A stretch of 64,000 nt of DNA, from the NCBI GenBank assembly GCA_023454175.1, contig JAEXRW010000031.1, positions 1 through 64,000 on the forward strand, read 5' to 3'. The position numbers were made by a program, and so were the translations under genes. The notes beneath the pieces are model-generated. The model did not search any database and was not told the origin of the DNA. It saw only the letters and a program-made list of their open reading frames with translations. Within the stretch, counting starts at the first letter, position 1; each line of letters begins with the position of its first letter. Positions 12,345-20,245 of the stretch are shown here, in pieces. This stretch comes from Bacillota bacterium. Its GTDB lineage: Bacteria; Bacillota; Clostridia; Christensenellales; JAEXRW01.

Positions 12345-13442
12345 TCAGTTGGTTTTCAGCTTTGCAAAGATCATGCGGCCGGCCGCGGTTTGCAGTACGC
12401 TGGTCACCAGCACATCCACGTCCTCGCCCACATACCTTTTGCCGCCCTCCACCACGATCATGGTGCCATCGTCCAGGTAGGCCACGCCCTGCCCGCTTTC
12501 CTTCCCGTCCTTGACCACCTGTATGGTCATCTCTTCCCCGGGCAGCACCACGGCCTTGAGCGAGTCCGCCAGTTCGTTCACACTGAGGATGGGCACGCCC
12601 TGCACGGTGGCCACCTTGCGCAGGTTAAAATCGTTCGTGATAATCTTGGCTTTGTATTCGTCCGCCATTTTCAGCAGCTTGCTGTCTACATCCAGTTCGT
12701 CCTCGTATTTGGGGTCTATGACTTTCACCGGGATATCCAGTTCCTTCTGGATGCGGTTGAGGATGTCCAGCCCCCTCCTGCCGCGGTTCCGTTTGAGCGA
12801 GTCCGCAGAATCCGCGATATGCCTCAGCTCTGTTAGCACAAATCCGGGAATGATCAGCGTGCCTTCCACGATGCCCGTTTTGCAGATATCGTAGATTCGC
12901 CCGTCGATGATCACGCTGGTATCGATGATCTTGGGGGATACCATATCCGCCGTACGCATGCTTCCCTTGTCCTTGCGCCGGAAAAATCCGGGGAGGTTGG
13001 TCTCATGCTTCCTTCGCACCGCCACCACCAGCCCGAGGTATCCCAGGATCAGATACAGGACGACCGATATGATGGTCGAAAGCCATGTGATTTTGATCTG
13101 GCTGACCACATTCGTCAGCAAAAAGGCGATCAGCAGGCCCACGATGAGTCCTATGGAGCCCGCGACGATATCCGACATCGGGAATTTCTGCAGCTTGGCT
13201 TCTATCCAGGAAATCAGCCTTCGGAACCCTTTGATCATTGCATTGGATGCGAGGAAAAAAATGATTGCGAAAAGCAGTGCGCTGCCTGCATAGATGATGA
13301 TGTTGATATATTCCCTGTTGACGAACTGGTCGCGGAGGCTCATCCCGGCCCAGTTCAAGATTTCATACACCAATGCCGCAAGACCCAGCCCGACGCCGCC
13401 GCCTGCGAGCATCAAAAGAAACCTGGCGATTCTTCTAGCCAA
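12345..13442 (-). CDS. yacL: PIN/TRAM-domain membrane protein (YacL family)
   Basis: Conserved Gram-positive membrane protein with a cytoplasmic PIN nuclease-like domain and a C-terminal TRAM RNA-binding domain; the cellular role is not settled. The N-terminus has four hydrophobic helices (about residues 5-135). The PIN domain then has conserved acids in KIIDTSVIIDGRI, GFVLTELRHIAD and KIITNDFNL, and the TRAM domain ends the protein (GQGVAYLDDGTMIVVEGG). I chose the TTG at 13442 (MARRIARFLLMLAGG). The longer frame to 13517 begins inside the -35 hexamer of the promoter, so it cannot be transcribed, and TTG follows a GGAGGGG site by ~10 nt. In B. subtilis the gene sits near radA and ispDF, which are a few genes away here. 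Confidence 0.85.
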   Translation of the reverse strand: MARRIARFLLMLAGGGVGLGLAALVYEILNWAGMSLRDQFVNREYINIIIYAGSALLFAIIFFLASNAMIKGFRRLISWIEAKLQKFPMSDIVAGSIGLIVGLLIAFLLTNVVSQIKITWLSTIISVVLYLILGYLGLVVAVRRKHETNLPGFFRRKDKGSMRTADMVSPKIIDTSVIIDGRIYDICKTGIVEGTLIIPGFVLTELRHIADSADSLKRNRGRRGLDILNRIQKELDIPVKVIDPKYEDELDVDSKLLKMADEYKAKIITNDFNLRKVATVQGVPILSVNELADSLKAVVLPGEEMTIQVVKDGKESGQGVAYLDDGTMIVVEGGKRYVGEDVDVLVTSVLQTAAGRMIFAKLKTN

Positions 13443-13487
13443 TTCCTCCCCACCCCTCCGGTCTGCCGTTTGAAAACCATTATTGTT

Positions 13488-13517
13488 ATCATATATAAAC
13501 AGGTGGCTTCTTGTCAA
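13488..13517 (-). promoter_or_regulatory. Promoter of yacL
   Basis: Minus strand TTGACA (13512-13517), 18-bp spacer, TATGAT (13488-13493); start expected near 13481. It overlaps the 5' end of the longest possible yacL reading frame and so decides the start codon. Confidence 0.65.
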
Positions 13518-13545
13518 CGAAACGCTGGCGGATTATTCTGTTCAT

Positions 13546-13575
13546 TTGACAAATGAGACAGCAATTTTTTATAAT
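13546..13575 (+). promoter_or_regulatory. Promoter of the CxC/CxxC protein gene
   Basis: TTGACA (13546-13551), 18-bp spacer, TATAAT (13570-13575). Back-to-back with the yacL promoter, 28 bp apart. Confidence 0.75.
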
Positions 13576-13620
13576 GGTAATGTAATTGTGTTTTAAGTCA
13601 AGCCTTTACGGGGTGCGTGT

Positions 13621-14016
13621 ATGAAAGATATTTACCTTGAGGATTTTCAGCAGATAGCCGATGAAATGCTGGTCCGCAACAAAAGTCTCCTTGATACGCT
13701 TTCCAAAGTGCAGACGTCCAGCGCCCGCCTGAATCGTACGGTGGTCAAGGCGGTCACACACTGCGGCTGCATCAGTGTGGATGGCAGAAAGCAGAATTTC
13801 AGGGAAAATGCCGGTCTGGACGATATGAAGGACTGTGTCAGCGGCCAGGTGCGCGGCGAGCTGTGCGATAACTGCAGGGAGCTTGTGGAAAAGGAATTGG
13901 GCGGTCTGCTCTTTTACATGGCCTCGGTCTGCAACACATTGGGGCTTTCCATGTATGATGTCATTCTCAAAGAGCGTGAGGAGCTCCTTGCGCTCGGGAA
14001 ATATAACCTGAAGTAG
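13621..14016 (+). CDS. Conserved clostridial protein with CxC...CxxC motif, function unknown
   Basis: 131 residues, MKDIYLEDFQQIADEMLVRN at the start; GGGGTG lies 5 nt before the ATG. The mainly helical sequence contains THCGC (about residues 46-50) and ELCDNC (about 81-86), four cysteines spaced as in a zinc or iron-sulphur site. I recall similar short proteins widely in Clostridia but no function. No signal peptide or membrane segment, so cytoplasmic. It is monocistronic: own consensus promoter and a strong terminator at 14042-14076, divergent from yacL. Confidence 0.75.
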   Translation: MKDIYLEDFQQIADEMLVRNKSLLDTLSKVQTSSARLNRTVVKAVTHCGCISVDGRKQNFRENAGLDDMKDCVSGQVRGELCDNCRELVEKELGGLLFYMASVCNTLGLSMYDVILKEREELLALGKYNLK

Positions 14017-14041
14017 ACCATTTCGTTATTTGTTATGCGAG

Positions 14042-14076
14042 GGATCAGGATGGTGCACATCCTGATCCTTTTTTTT
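14042..14076 (+). terminator. Rho-independent terminator of the CxC/CxxC protein gene
   Basis: GGATCAGGATG, 5-nt loop, CATCCTGATCC, then eight T; an 11-bp perfect stem. Confidence 0.92.
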
Positions 14077-14154
14077 CAGTGCTTGGATCATTTTGAAGAT
14101 CCCAGGTTCTGTCCGGGTATCGGCCCGCATTTCTATACGATGGTTGGCTAAACG

Positions 14155-14185
14155 AAAAGCCCGCATGAGGAACCATGCGGGCTTT
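14155..14185 (-). terminator. Rho-independent terminator of the 14.2-kb lipoprotein gene
   Basis: Minus strand AAAGCCCGCATG, 6-nt loop, CATGCGGGCTTT, then TCGTTT. A 12-bp stem just 10 bp after the stop codon. Confidence 0.8.
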
Positions 14186-14194
14186 AATAAGCGG

Positions 14195-14833
14195 TTATTG
14201 AACGGTCAGTGATTGGAGGGTGCTGGAGAGGATATCCTTGTAGGCAGCAAAATCAGCCTCAGCAGCTATGCCTGTGGCCGTATAGACCATGTCCCCTTTG
14301 ATCAAAACCACGAGCAGGACGTGAGCGTCCATTCCGTTGGTTTTTCCGGTGATCTCAAAGAACTTTCCCTTGGCGCCGCTGATGGTAATATCCTTCTGGG
14401 ACACGACCGTTCCTCCGGGTACTGCGCCTGCGGCGGAGGAGCCGTATGCCTGGTCCAGCGCCGAAGCGTCGGGCACGACGGGCAGTTTCATGTTGAGCAG
14501 CGCGATGGTGCCTTTCATGTCCGCGCTCATCATCGTTCCGAGCGCCATCGCGTCAGAACTTGAATCTGCCGAAGTCCATCCGTCGGGGATCTTGATGGAC
14601 ATGCTGCCGTTTTTCAGCGTGAACGTCCCTGCTGCGGAATTTGGCGTTTCCTGCGTGGTGGTTGTTTCGGGTGGCGCGGTTTCCTCCGGTGTGGCGGTCG
14701 CGGTGGGCTGGACCGTTGCCGGTGTTTCCGCCGATGCAGAGGGCGAATTTTCGGGAATGGTCACTTTAATGCATCCGGCAAAGAGCCCGATGACCAGGAC
14801 GGTGGCAAGTATCAGGATAACGGATTTTTTCAT
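14195..14833 (-). CDS. Lipoprotein of unknown function (PsbP/DUF-type secreted domain)
   Basis: 212 residues from the ATG at 14833, which has GGAGG 7 nt upstream; the frame extends 20 codons further but without a site. The signal peptide MKKSVILILATVLVIGLFAGC ends in a lipobox (FAGC), so the mature protein should be lipidated and face the outside. A ~45-residue Pro/Thr/Glu linker follows. The C-terminal domain starts TFTLKNGSMSIKIPDGWTSADSSS, a pattern shared by small exported beta domains seen in many clostridial lipoproteins. Precise role unknown. Monocistronic, ended by the hairpin at 14155. Confidence 0.7.
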   Translation of the reverse strand: MKKSVILILATVLVIGLFAGCIKVTIPENSPSASAETPATVQPTATATPEETAPPETTTTQETPNSAAGTFTLKNGSMSIKIPDGWTSADSSSDAMALGTMMSADMKGTIALLNMKLPVVPDASALDQAYGSSAAGAVPGGTVVSQKDITISGAKGKFFEITGKTNGMDAHVLLVVLIKGDMVYTATGIAAEADFAAYKDILSSTLQSLTVQ

Positions 14834-14935
14834 GATATAACCTCCAAAAAGAATAACACTAGCTATGATACTAGGTTTCAAAGTGAATATCAACCGACAA
14901 ATAAGGGGTGTTTTATATTGTTAATGGTGACCTTT

Positions 14936-16291
14936 TCAAACCAGTGCTTCCTCAAGTGCTGCCCGCAGGGTGGCTGCCCGTGCCAGTTCAAGGCTGTTGC
15001 CCGGCGCTTTCGTTCCCTGGGGCACGATGCACCGCTTGAAGCCGAGCTTTCCGCATTCTGCCAGCCTCTTTTCCATCATTCCCACGTCGCGTATTTCCCC
15101 TGTCAGCCCCACTTCGCCGATGCAGACGGTATCCGGGAACACGGGCGTATTTTTGTACCCGCTGGCGATGGCGCAGGCCAGCGCCAGGTCATAGGCCGGC
15201 TCGTCCAGGCGTATGCCGCCCACCACGTTGACGTATATGTCCTGGCTTGAAAGGTTCAGCCCCGCCTTTTTTTCCAGCACCGCCGCCAGCAGCACCATGC
15301 GGTTGTAATCCACCCCTGTGGCGGTCCTTCTTGGCATGCCAAAAGCTGTCGGGCAGACCAGCGCCTGTACCTCGGCCAGCACCGGCCTCGTTCCCTCCAT
15401 GCAGCAGACCACGGCCGAGCCCGCCACGCCCTGCGCGCGGGAGGCCAGCAGCACCGCGCTGGGGTTCGGCACCTCGCGCATGCCTTCCTGGCGCATCTCA
15501 AAAACGCCGATCTCGTTGGTGGAGCCAAAGCGGTTTTTGACGGCCCGCAGGATGCGGAATGTATTGTATCCCTCCCCTTCGAAATAGAGGACGGTATCCA
15601 CCATATGCTCCAGCACGCGGGGTCCCGCTATGGCGCCTTCCTTGGTCACATGCCCGATGATGAAGATGGGGATGCCCGAGGTCTTGGAAAATTCCAGCAG
15701 TCTTGCGGCGCACTCCCGCACCTGTCCGATGCTGCCGGGAGACGACTGCATTTGTGCATCGCGCATGGTTTGGATGGAATCGACCATGACAAAGTCGGGC
15801 TTCAGCGTCTGGATGTGCGAAAGGATATTGCCAAGGTCTGTCTCGGCCAGTATAAAGAGGTCCTTGTGGGATATATTCAGCCGCGAGGCCCGCATTTTTA
15901 CCTGCTGCGCCGATTCCTCGCCCGTCACATAGAGCACCCGGGAGCCGTTGCTGCACAGCGCCCCGGAAGCCTGTAAAAAGAGCGTGCTCTTGCCGATCCC
16001 CGGTTCCCCGCCCGCCAGGATCACCGAGCCTTTCACCACGCCCCCGCCCAGCACCCTGTCCAGTTCTTCGATCCCTGTGGGGGTGCGCGCCGTGTTTTCA
16101 TCCGATATTTCGCAAAGGCGCACGGGAACTGCCTGCTCTCCGGGGGCCGCTGAAGCAGCGGGCGCCCCGGCGCCGCTTTGTTTTACCTCGTCCAGCGTGT
16201 TCCACTGCATGCAGCCGGGACATTTGCCCAGCCATCCCGGGCTCTCATAGCCGCACTCCCTGCAGACGAAGGTGCTTTTTGTTTTACCCAT
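14936..16291 (-). CDS. radA: DNA repair protein RadA
   Basis: RecA-like ATPase that promotes branch migration of recombination intermediates. 451 residues. The N-terminal C4 zinc finger (CRECGYESPGWLGKCPGC), Walker A GGEPGIGKST, the RadA-specific KNRFG motif (RAVKNRFGSTNEIG) and the C-terminal Lon-protease-like domain (DIYVNVVGGIRLDEPAYDLA) are all present. I chose the ATG at 16291 (MGKTKSTFVCRECG), which has GGGGTG 9 nt upstream; the frame opens 10 codons earlier without a site. Downstream of the beta-propeller protein gene. Confidence 0.96.
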   Translation of the reverse strand: MGKTKSTFVCRECGYESPGWLGKCPGCMQWNTLDEVKQSGAGAPAASAAPGEQAVPVRLCEISDENTARTPTGIEELDRVLGGGVVKGSVILAGGEPGIGKSTLFLQASGALCSNGSRVLYVTGEESAQQVKMRASRLNISHKDLFILAETDLGNILSHIQTLKPDFVMVDSIQTMRDAQMQSSPGSIGQVRECAARLLEFSKTSGIPIFIIGHVTKEGAIAGPRVLEHMVDTVLYFEGEGYNTFRILRAVKNRFGSTNEIGVFEMRQEGMREVPNPSAVLLASRAQGVAGSAVVCCMEGTRPVLAEVQALVCPTAFGMPRRTATGVDYNRMVLLAAVLEKKAGLNLSSQDIYVNVVGGIRLDEPAYDLALACAIASGYKNTPVFPDTVCIGEVGLTGEIRDVGMMEKRLAECGKLGFKRCIVPQGTKAPGNSLELARAATLRAALEEALV

Positions 16292-16352
16292 TTGTATACG
16301 CACCCCTGAATTGATTTTCATATAAAGTCATGTCAGACCCGGGGCGTTTCTC

Positions 16353-17621
16353 TCAGTTGTCGATCACGGCATATTTCACGATGCTCTGTGAGATGTCCTG
16401 CCCCACTTTAAACCATACCACCGTATTGCCGTTCACGCTTCCGAGCTGGGCGTCCTCCCCAAGCTTGCAGGTGCGCTTGTCCTCGAAAAAATAGAGGTAC
16501 AGCGTCTGGTCTTTCGTATAGGCCGCGAAATCCTTCCCGATGCCGTACTGCGTCGTCCCGTCAGCGATCTTCTCCGGCGCCTGTCCCCCGATGCTCGCCC
16601 ATAATGCGGATGCGGGGACACCGTTTGTATCGGTCCATATCGTGGCCGTTCCGTTGCTCATGGGATTATGGACATACATCCCCGGGTCGTACCGCTTTAT
16701 TTGTGCATTGGCCTCGCCCAGCTTTGCGGAGTTGATGATGCAGGTCACCGGTTTGTTTTCTTCGGTATCCGTCACGTCGTCACCCGTCGGTTTGACGGTA
16801 GCCCATATCAGGTTGCCGGTGCCGTCGATATAGGCCGCGCTGGTGCCGGCCGGTGAGTTGCGGAAAAGCTCCAGCGCGGTGCTTTCGCCCGATACCAGGT
16901 CATAGATATACAGCTTGTCCACCATCGTGGCGTCTTTTGTGCCCGCATATTCGATCCACGCGATGTAATTCTGGTAGAGGTTCAGCTTCGGCAGCCCGAA
17001 ATAGGAGGTCTTGATGGCCGTCGTCGCTTGTGTCTTGCGGTCATATGCATAGATCGTACCGCCGCCGCCGTTTTTGGCATCAAACCATACGATGCGGTTC
17101 TCATCGATACACGGTTCCAGGATGTTGTCATTTTTCAGCGCATCGGACAGCACCCTTTGCAGGCCGTTGTCCGGATTGGCCGTGTCAAAGACGAAAATGT
17201 TGCTGAAGCGGATGGCGCCGATGGCGTCCTTGCCCGAAGAAAAAACGATCTCGTGTCCGTTTGCGTTCGGGATGGATGCGTTTGGAATGGCGACGGTATT
17301 GCCGTTGTTGGTGTACCGCATCAGGATCTCTTTTTGCAGTTTTGTCATGTCGGCCGGGTGCTTGTTGACGGGTGTGGCCGTGGGGGGCGCAGCCACGGGC
17401 GTGGTCGCGTTGGTGATGGCGGGTATGACCACAAATATTGCCACCAGCACGAGTGCCGCGAGGGCTGCAGCCGATATCGACAGGGCGGCGATCATGCCCT
17501 TTTTGCTTCTCCTGCCTACGGTCGTGTTTTTGGAATAGGTATATCTGCGGCGCCTTCTGGCAGGTTTCAACGTCCGTTTGCTCGCGTAATGCTGCCTGAA
17601 GTTGTCTTTGAAAAGATCCAT
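16353..17621 (-). CDS. Membrane-anchored beta-propeller-like protein, function unknown
   Basis: 422 residues from the ATG at 17621, with GGAGG 6 nt upstream. A basic cytoplasmic N-terminus (KPARRRRRYTYSK) and one transmembrane helix (about residues 44-69) are followed by a Pro/Thr linker. A long extracellular domain of repeating short strands follows (IVFSSGKDAIG, NIFVFDTANPDN, RIVWFDAKNGG, TIYAYDRKT, KLYIYDLVSGES, LIWATVKPTG, LYLYFFEDKR), the pattern of TolB/YncE-like propellers. The substrate is unknown. It sits between ispDF and radA with 61-bp gaps on both sides, so it is probably in their operon. Confidence 0.65.
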   Translation of the reverse strand: MDLFKDNFRQHYASKRTLKPARRRRRYTYSKNTTVGRRSKKGMIAALSISAAALAALVLVAIFVVIPAITNATTPVAAPPTATPVNKHPADMTKLQKEILMRYTNNGNTVAIPNASIPNANGHEIVFSSGKDAIGAIRFSNIFVFDTANPDNGLQRVLSDALKNDNILEPCIDENRIVWFDAKNGGGGTIYAYDRKTQATTAIKTSYFGLPKLNLYQNYIAWIEYAGTKDATMVDKLYIYDLVSGESTALELFRNSPAGTSAAYIDGTGNLIWATVKPTGDDVTDTEENKPVTCIINSAKLGEANAQIKRYDPGMYVHNPMSNGTATIWTDTNGVPASALWASIGGQAPEKIADGTTQYGIGKDFAAYTKDQTLYLYFFEDKRTCKLGEDAQLGSVNGNTVVWFKVGQDISQSIVKYAVIDN

Positions 17622-17682
17622 GGAACGCCTCCAAAAAGTTGCGATGGTCATGTGGAATTATATCATATTTGCAATGATTCCG

Positions 17683-18858
17683 CTATAATTTTTCAATACA
17701 TGCCGAAGCCTGGGCACAGATTCCTTCCTTTCGTCCAGTGAATCCCATTTCTTCGGTGGTCGTCGCCTTGATGTTTACGCATTCCATCGGGATCTTCAGT
17801 GTTGCTGCGATGTTTTTCGTCATCGCGCCGATGTGGGGGCGCAGCTTCGGGGTCTGTGCGACCACGGTGGAATCGATGTTGCAGATCCCATATCCGTGCT
17901 GTTCTAAAAATGCTCCCACCCGCGCCAGCAGCGCCAGGCTCGAAATATCCTTGTATTCGTCCGATGTGTCGGGGAAATGCATCCCGATATCCCCCAGGGC
18001 GGCCGCACCCAGCAGCGCGTCCATGATGGCATGCACCAGCACGTCCGCGTCCGAATGCCCGAGCAACCCCTTTTCATGCGGGATCTCCACGCCCCCCAGG
18101 ATGAGCCTTCGCCCCTCTGCCAGCCTGTGTGCGTCGAACCCCGTACCGGTGCGCATCCTGCCCCGCATGGATGGTACCCCCCTGTTTTTCAGTATCGTCT
18201 CGGCCGTCAGCATGTCCCCGGATGTGGTGAGCTTGATATTGGAGTGCCCGCCTTCCACCACGCTCACGGGCAGGCCCAGCGCCTCCACCAGCTGCGCGTC
18301 ATCCGTCCCGTAATATCCTTTTTCCTCCGCCAGCCTGTGCGCGTTTCGAATGACATCGGTTTTGAAGACCTGTGGCGTCTGCGCGAGCCAGATCATCCTG
18401 CGGTCCCGTGTGGCCGTGATGACGCCGTTTTGCACTTCCTTCACCGTATCGGTGGACGGCATGGCCGTGATGCATGCGCCCGTTTCCTTTGCCTTGCCGA
18501 TGCATGCCGAGATGACCTCAGGCGCGGTGAAGGGCCGCGCCGCGTCGTGTATGGCCACGATGCCGGTCCCTTCGGGCAGGGCTGCAAGTCCATTGCGGAC
18601 CGAGTCCTGCCTTTCCTTCCCGCCCGCGGTATACAGCAGCGGGAAAGGCAGGTTGGATCCTTCTGCGATGCTCCTGCACCTTGCCAGGTCCGCTTTGGCG
18701 CAGACCAGCACCATCCCGTCGATGGAACGGCATTGGACGAAAGCCTGCAGCGTATGCCACAGCAACGGCTTGCCGCCCAGGGGGAGGAATATCTTGTTTG
18801 TTTCCTTCCCCATGCGTGTGCCCTTTCCTGCGCAAAGCAGGACCGCATAACATGTCAT
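17683..18858 (-). CDS. ispDF: Bifunctional IspD/IspF, MEP isoprenoid pathway
   Basis: Fusion of 2-C-methyl-D-erythritol 4-phosphate cytidylyltransferase (IspD, residues ~1-228) and 2-C-methyl-D-erythritol 2,4-cyclodiphosphate synthase (IspF, ~234-391), steps 3 and 5 of the MEP pathway. IspD shows the CTP-binding start LLCAGKGTRMGKETNK, HDAARPF and the downstream lysine motif. IspF starts MRTGTGFDAHRLAEG and carries the zinc ligands D and H of FDAH, with a further H in GHSDADVLVHAIMDALLGAA. The linker is only a few residues (VPSMRG). In Firmicutes the two are commonly separate genes. ATG start; rqcP lies 19 bp upstream. Confidence 0.95.
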   Translation of the reverse strand: MTCYAVLLCAGKGTRMGKETNKIFLPLGGKPLLWHTLQAFVQCRSIDGMVLVCAKADLARCRSIAEGSNLPFPLLYTAGGKERQDSVRNGLAALPEGTGIVAIHDAARPFTAPEVISACIGKAKETGACITAMPSTDTVKEVQNGVITATRDRRMIWLAQTPQVFKTDVIRNAHRLAEEKGYYGTDDAQLVEALGLPVSVVEGGHSNIKLTTSGDMLTAETILKNRGVPSMRGRMRTGTGFDAHRLAEGRRLILGGVEIPHEKGLLGHSDADVLVHAIMDALLGAAALGDIGMHFPDTSDEYKDISSLALLARVGAFLEQHGYGICNIDSTVVAQTPKLRPHIGAMTKNIAATLKIPMECVNIKATTTEEMGFTGRKEGICAQASACIEKL

Positions 18859-18877
18859 ATCCGCCTTTACCGTCCTT

Positions 18878-19117
18878 TCACAGTGCGCGGTACATCAGTC
18901 CCGCGTCCTCTTTGGTGGCATGCTCTGCGATGGAAAGTACTTCATACCGGTATACCTTTTCCCCGAAGCGCATTTCCAGGATATCCCCCACTTTCACGCG
19001 GTCACCGGGTTTGGCTTCCTTCCCGCCGATCTTTACCTTGCCATGGTCGCACGCTTCGTTTGCCAGCGTCCTGCGTTTGATGAGCCTTGAAACTTTCAGG
19101 TATTTATCCAGCCGCAC
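18878..19117 (-). CDS. rqcP: S4-domain RNA-binding protein RqcP (YabO/Hsp15-like)
   Basis: Small S4-fold protein; the B. subtilis homologue acts with RqcH in alanine-tail-based ribosome quality control on stalled 50S subunits. 79 residues from a GTG at 19117 (VRLDKYLKVSRLIKRRTLAN). I prefer this start because family members begin at this exact point and GAGGGGG lies 7 nt upstream; the ATG ten codons earlier has no site. The S4 core RLIKRRTLANEACDHGKVKIGG is intact. In B. subtilis yabO follows mazG(yabN); here GNAT and HU genes intervene. Confidence 0.9.
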   Translation of the reverse strand: MRLDKYLKVSRLIKRRTLANEACDHGKVKIGGKEAKPGDRVKVGDILEMRFGEKVYRYEVLSIAEHATKEDAGLMYRAL

Positions 19118-19224
19118 TTCTTTTCCCCCTCGCCGTGTTTTCTCCATTATATATCATTCGCCCCGTTCGGCAACTGAATGGGCGCGCACCGCAGCAGGGC
19201 AGTTGCCGGCTCGAAAACGGGTGT

Positions 19225-19683
19225 TCAGTCTTCGAATTCCATCCCCAGCAGCACGTATTCCTCGCTCAGTCCGCAGCCTTTGTAAAACCGTTGCGCCGCC
19301 GTGTTCGCTTTTTCCGTCCCCACTTCCACTTCGTCCATCCCCCGTTCCAGGGCTTCCTTTTTCGCCGCTTCCATGAGCGCCGTTCCGATGCCCTTGCCGC
19401 GGAAATCCCTGCCGACAACGAGTTCGTTGATCAGGGCTGTCCCTCCATGGTGGAAGAAGGTCTTATAAAATATCGCCGACAAAAAGCCTGCCGCTTTCCC
19501 GCCGGTTTCCGCGATGACGTTCCAGTAGATCTCCGGATACCGTTCCATATGCGCATGCAGCGTTTCGAGCTCCATGGACTGCGGGTTGTCCCACCCACCC
19601 GCCGCCTCGGACAGTTCATTGAGCAGCCTCAGTACTTCGCCCAGGTCCTCTTTCCTGCATTTCCGGACAGCTATTTCCTCCAA
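19225..19683 (-). CDS. GNAT-family N-acetyltransferase
   Basis: 152 residues. It has the GNAT acetyl-CoA-binding motif V-x-x-x-x-R-G-K-G-I-G-T-A-L (VVGRDFRGKGIGTALMEAA, about residues 85-103) and the following FYKGCGLSEEYVLLGME motif B. Start TTG (19683) with GGTG 7 nt upstream. The acceptor cannot be predicted: the sequence resembles generic aminoglycoside/peptide GNATs. Located between HU and rqcP with 100-200 bp gaps. Confidence 0.88.
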   Translation of the reverse strand: MEEIAVRKCRKEDLGEVLRLLNELSEAAGGWDNPQSMELETLHAHMERYPEIYWNVIAETGGKAAGFLSAIFYKTFFHHGGTALINELVVGRDFRGKGIGTALMEAAKKEALERGMDEVEVGTEKANTAAQRFYKGCGLSEEYVLLGMEFED

Positions 19684-19819
19684 CGCGCTTCACCGCCTTT
19701 TATATGGTTCGATTCCTATTATAGCGCATGGATGGGAAAAGGGCATCCCCGCTGTACGCAGGGATGGTAATGATACGGGTGAACGTACATATCCTGTATG
19801 AATACGGTATGTGTAACGT

Positions 19820-19860
19820 AAAAACCGGCATGGCCGACGTAAGCCGTATGCCGGTTTTTC
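19820..19860 (-). terminator. Rho-independent terminator of the HU gene (bidirectional)
   Basis: AAAACCGGCAT on one arm and ATGCCGGTTTTT on the other with an inner GGC/GCC extension; T-rich on both sides. It ends the HU transcript on the minus strand. Confidence 0.85.
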
Positions 19861-19890
19861 GTTGATTCGGTTTGTTTCCGGGTTGGTATC

Positions 19891-20166
19891 TTACGGTTGC
19901 AGCATTTCTTTGAACTGTTTGCCGGCTTTGAATATCGGTACGCGCGTTTCCCCTACTTCCCTGGTCTCCCCGGTGCTCGGGATGCGCACTTTCCTGGCCG
20001 CGCGGAGCCTGCCTTCAAAGGAGCCGAAACCCATCAGCTGGACCTTCCCGCCTTTTGCGACCTCCTTGGATACTGCGTCGCAGATGGCGTTCACGGCCTT
20101 TTCCGCATCGCTTCTGGACAGTCCGCTGTTTTGGGATACTTCCGCTACCAATTCCGCTTTTTTCAT
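19891..20166 (-). CDS. hup: HU-family DNA-binding protein
   Basis: Histone-like nucleoid protein that bends DNA as a dimer. 91 residues from the ATG at 20166 (MKKAELVAEVSQNSGLSRSD); GGAGGAG lies 8 nt upstream, so the 20-codon longer frame is rejected. The DNA-binding arm region reads GFGSFEGRLRAARKVRIPSTGE, slightly different from the usual ERAARTGRNPQTGE, and FKAGKQFKEML closes the protein. Conserved neighbour of mazG/yabN in Firmicutes. Confidence 0.95.
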   Translation of the reverse strand: MKKAELVAEVSQNSGLSRSDAEKAVNAICDAVSKEVAKGGKVQLMGFGSFEGRLRAARKVRIPSTGETREVGETRVPIFKAGKQFKEMLQP

Positions 20167-20245
20167 ATGCTGTACTCCTCCTTCAAGGATTTCCTTGTTG
20201 CTCATAATATAGCCAACATTCACCAAGCCTATACATGGGCCTGTT

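Noticed and set aside
13443..13517. 25-codon N-terminal extension of YacL
   Set aside because: It begins inside the -35 hexamer of the promoter, so it would not be transcribed.
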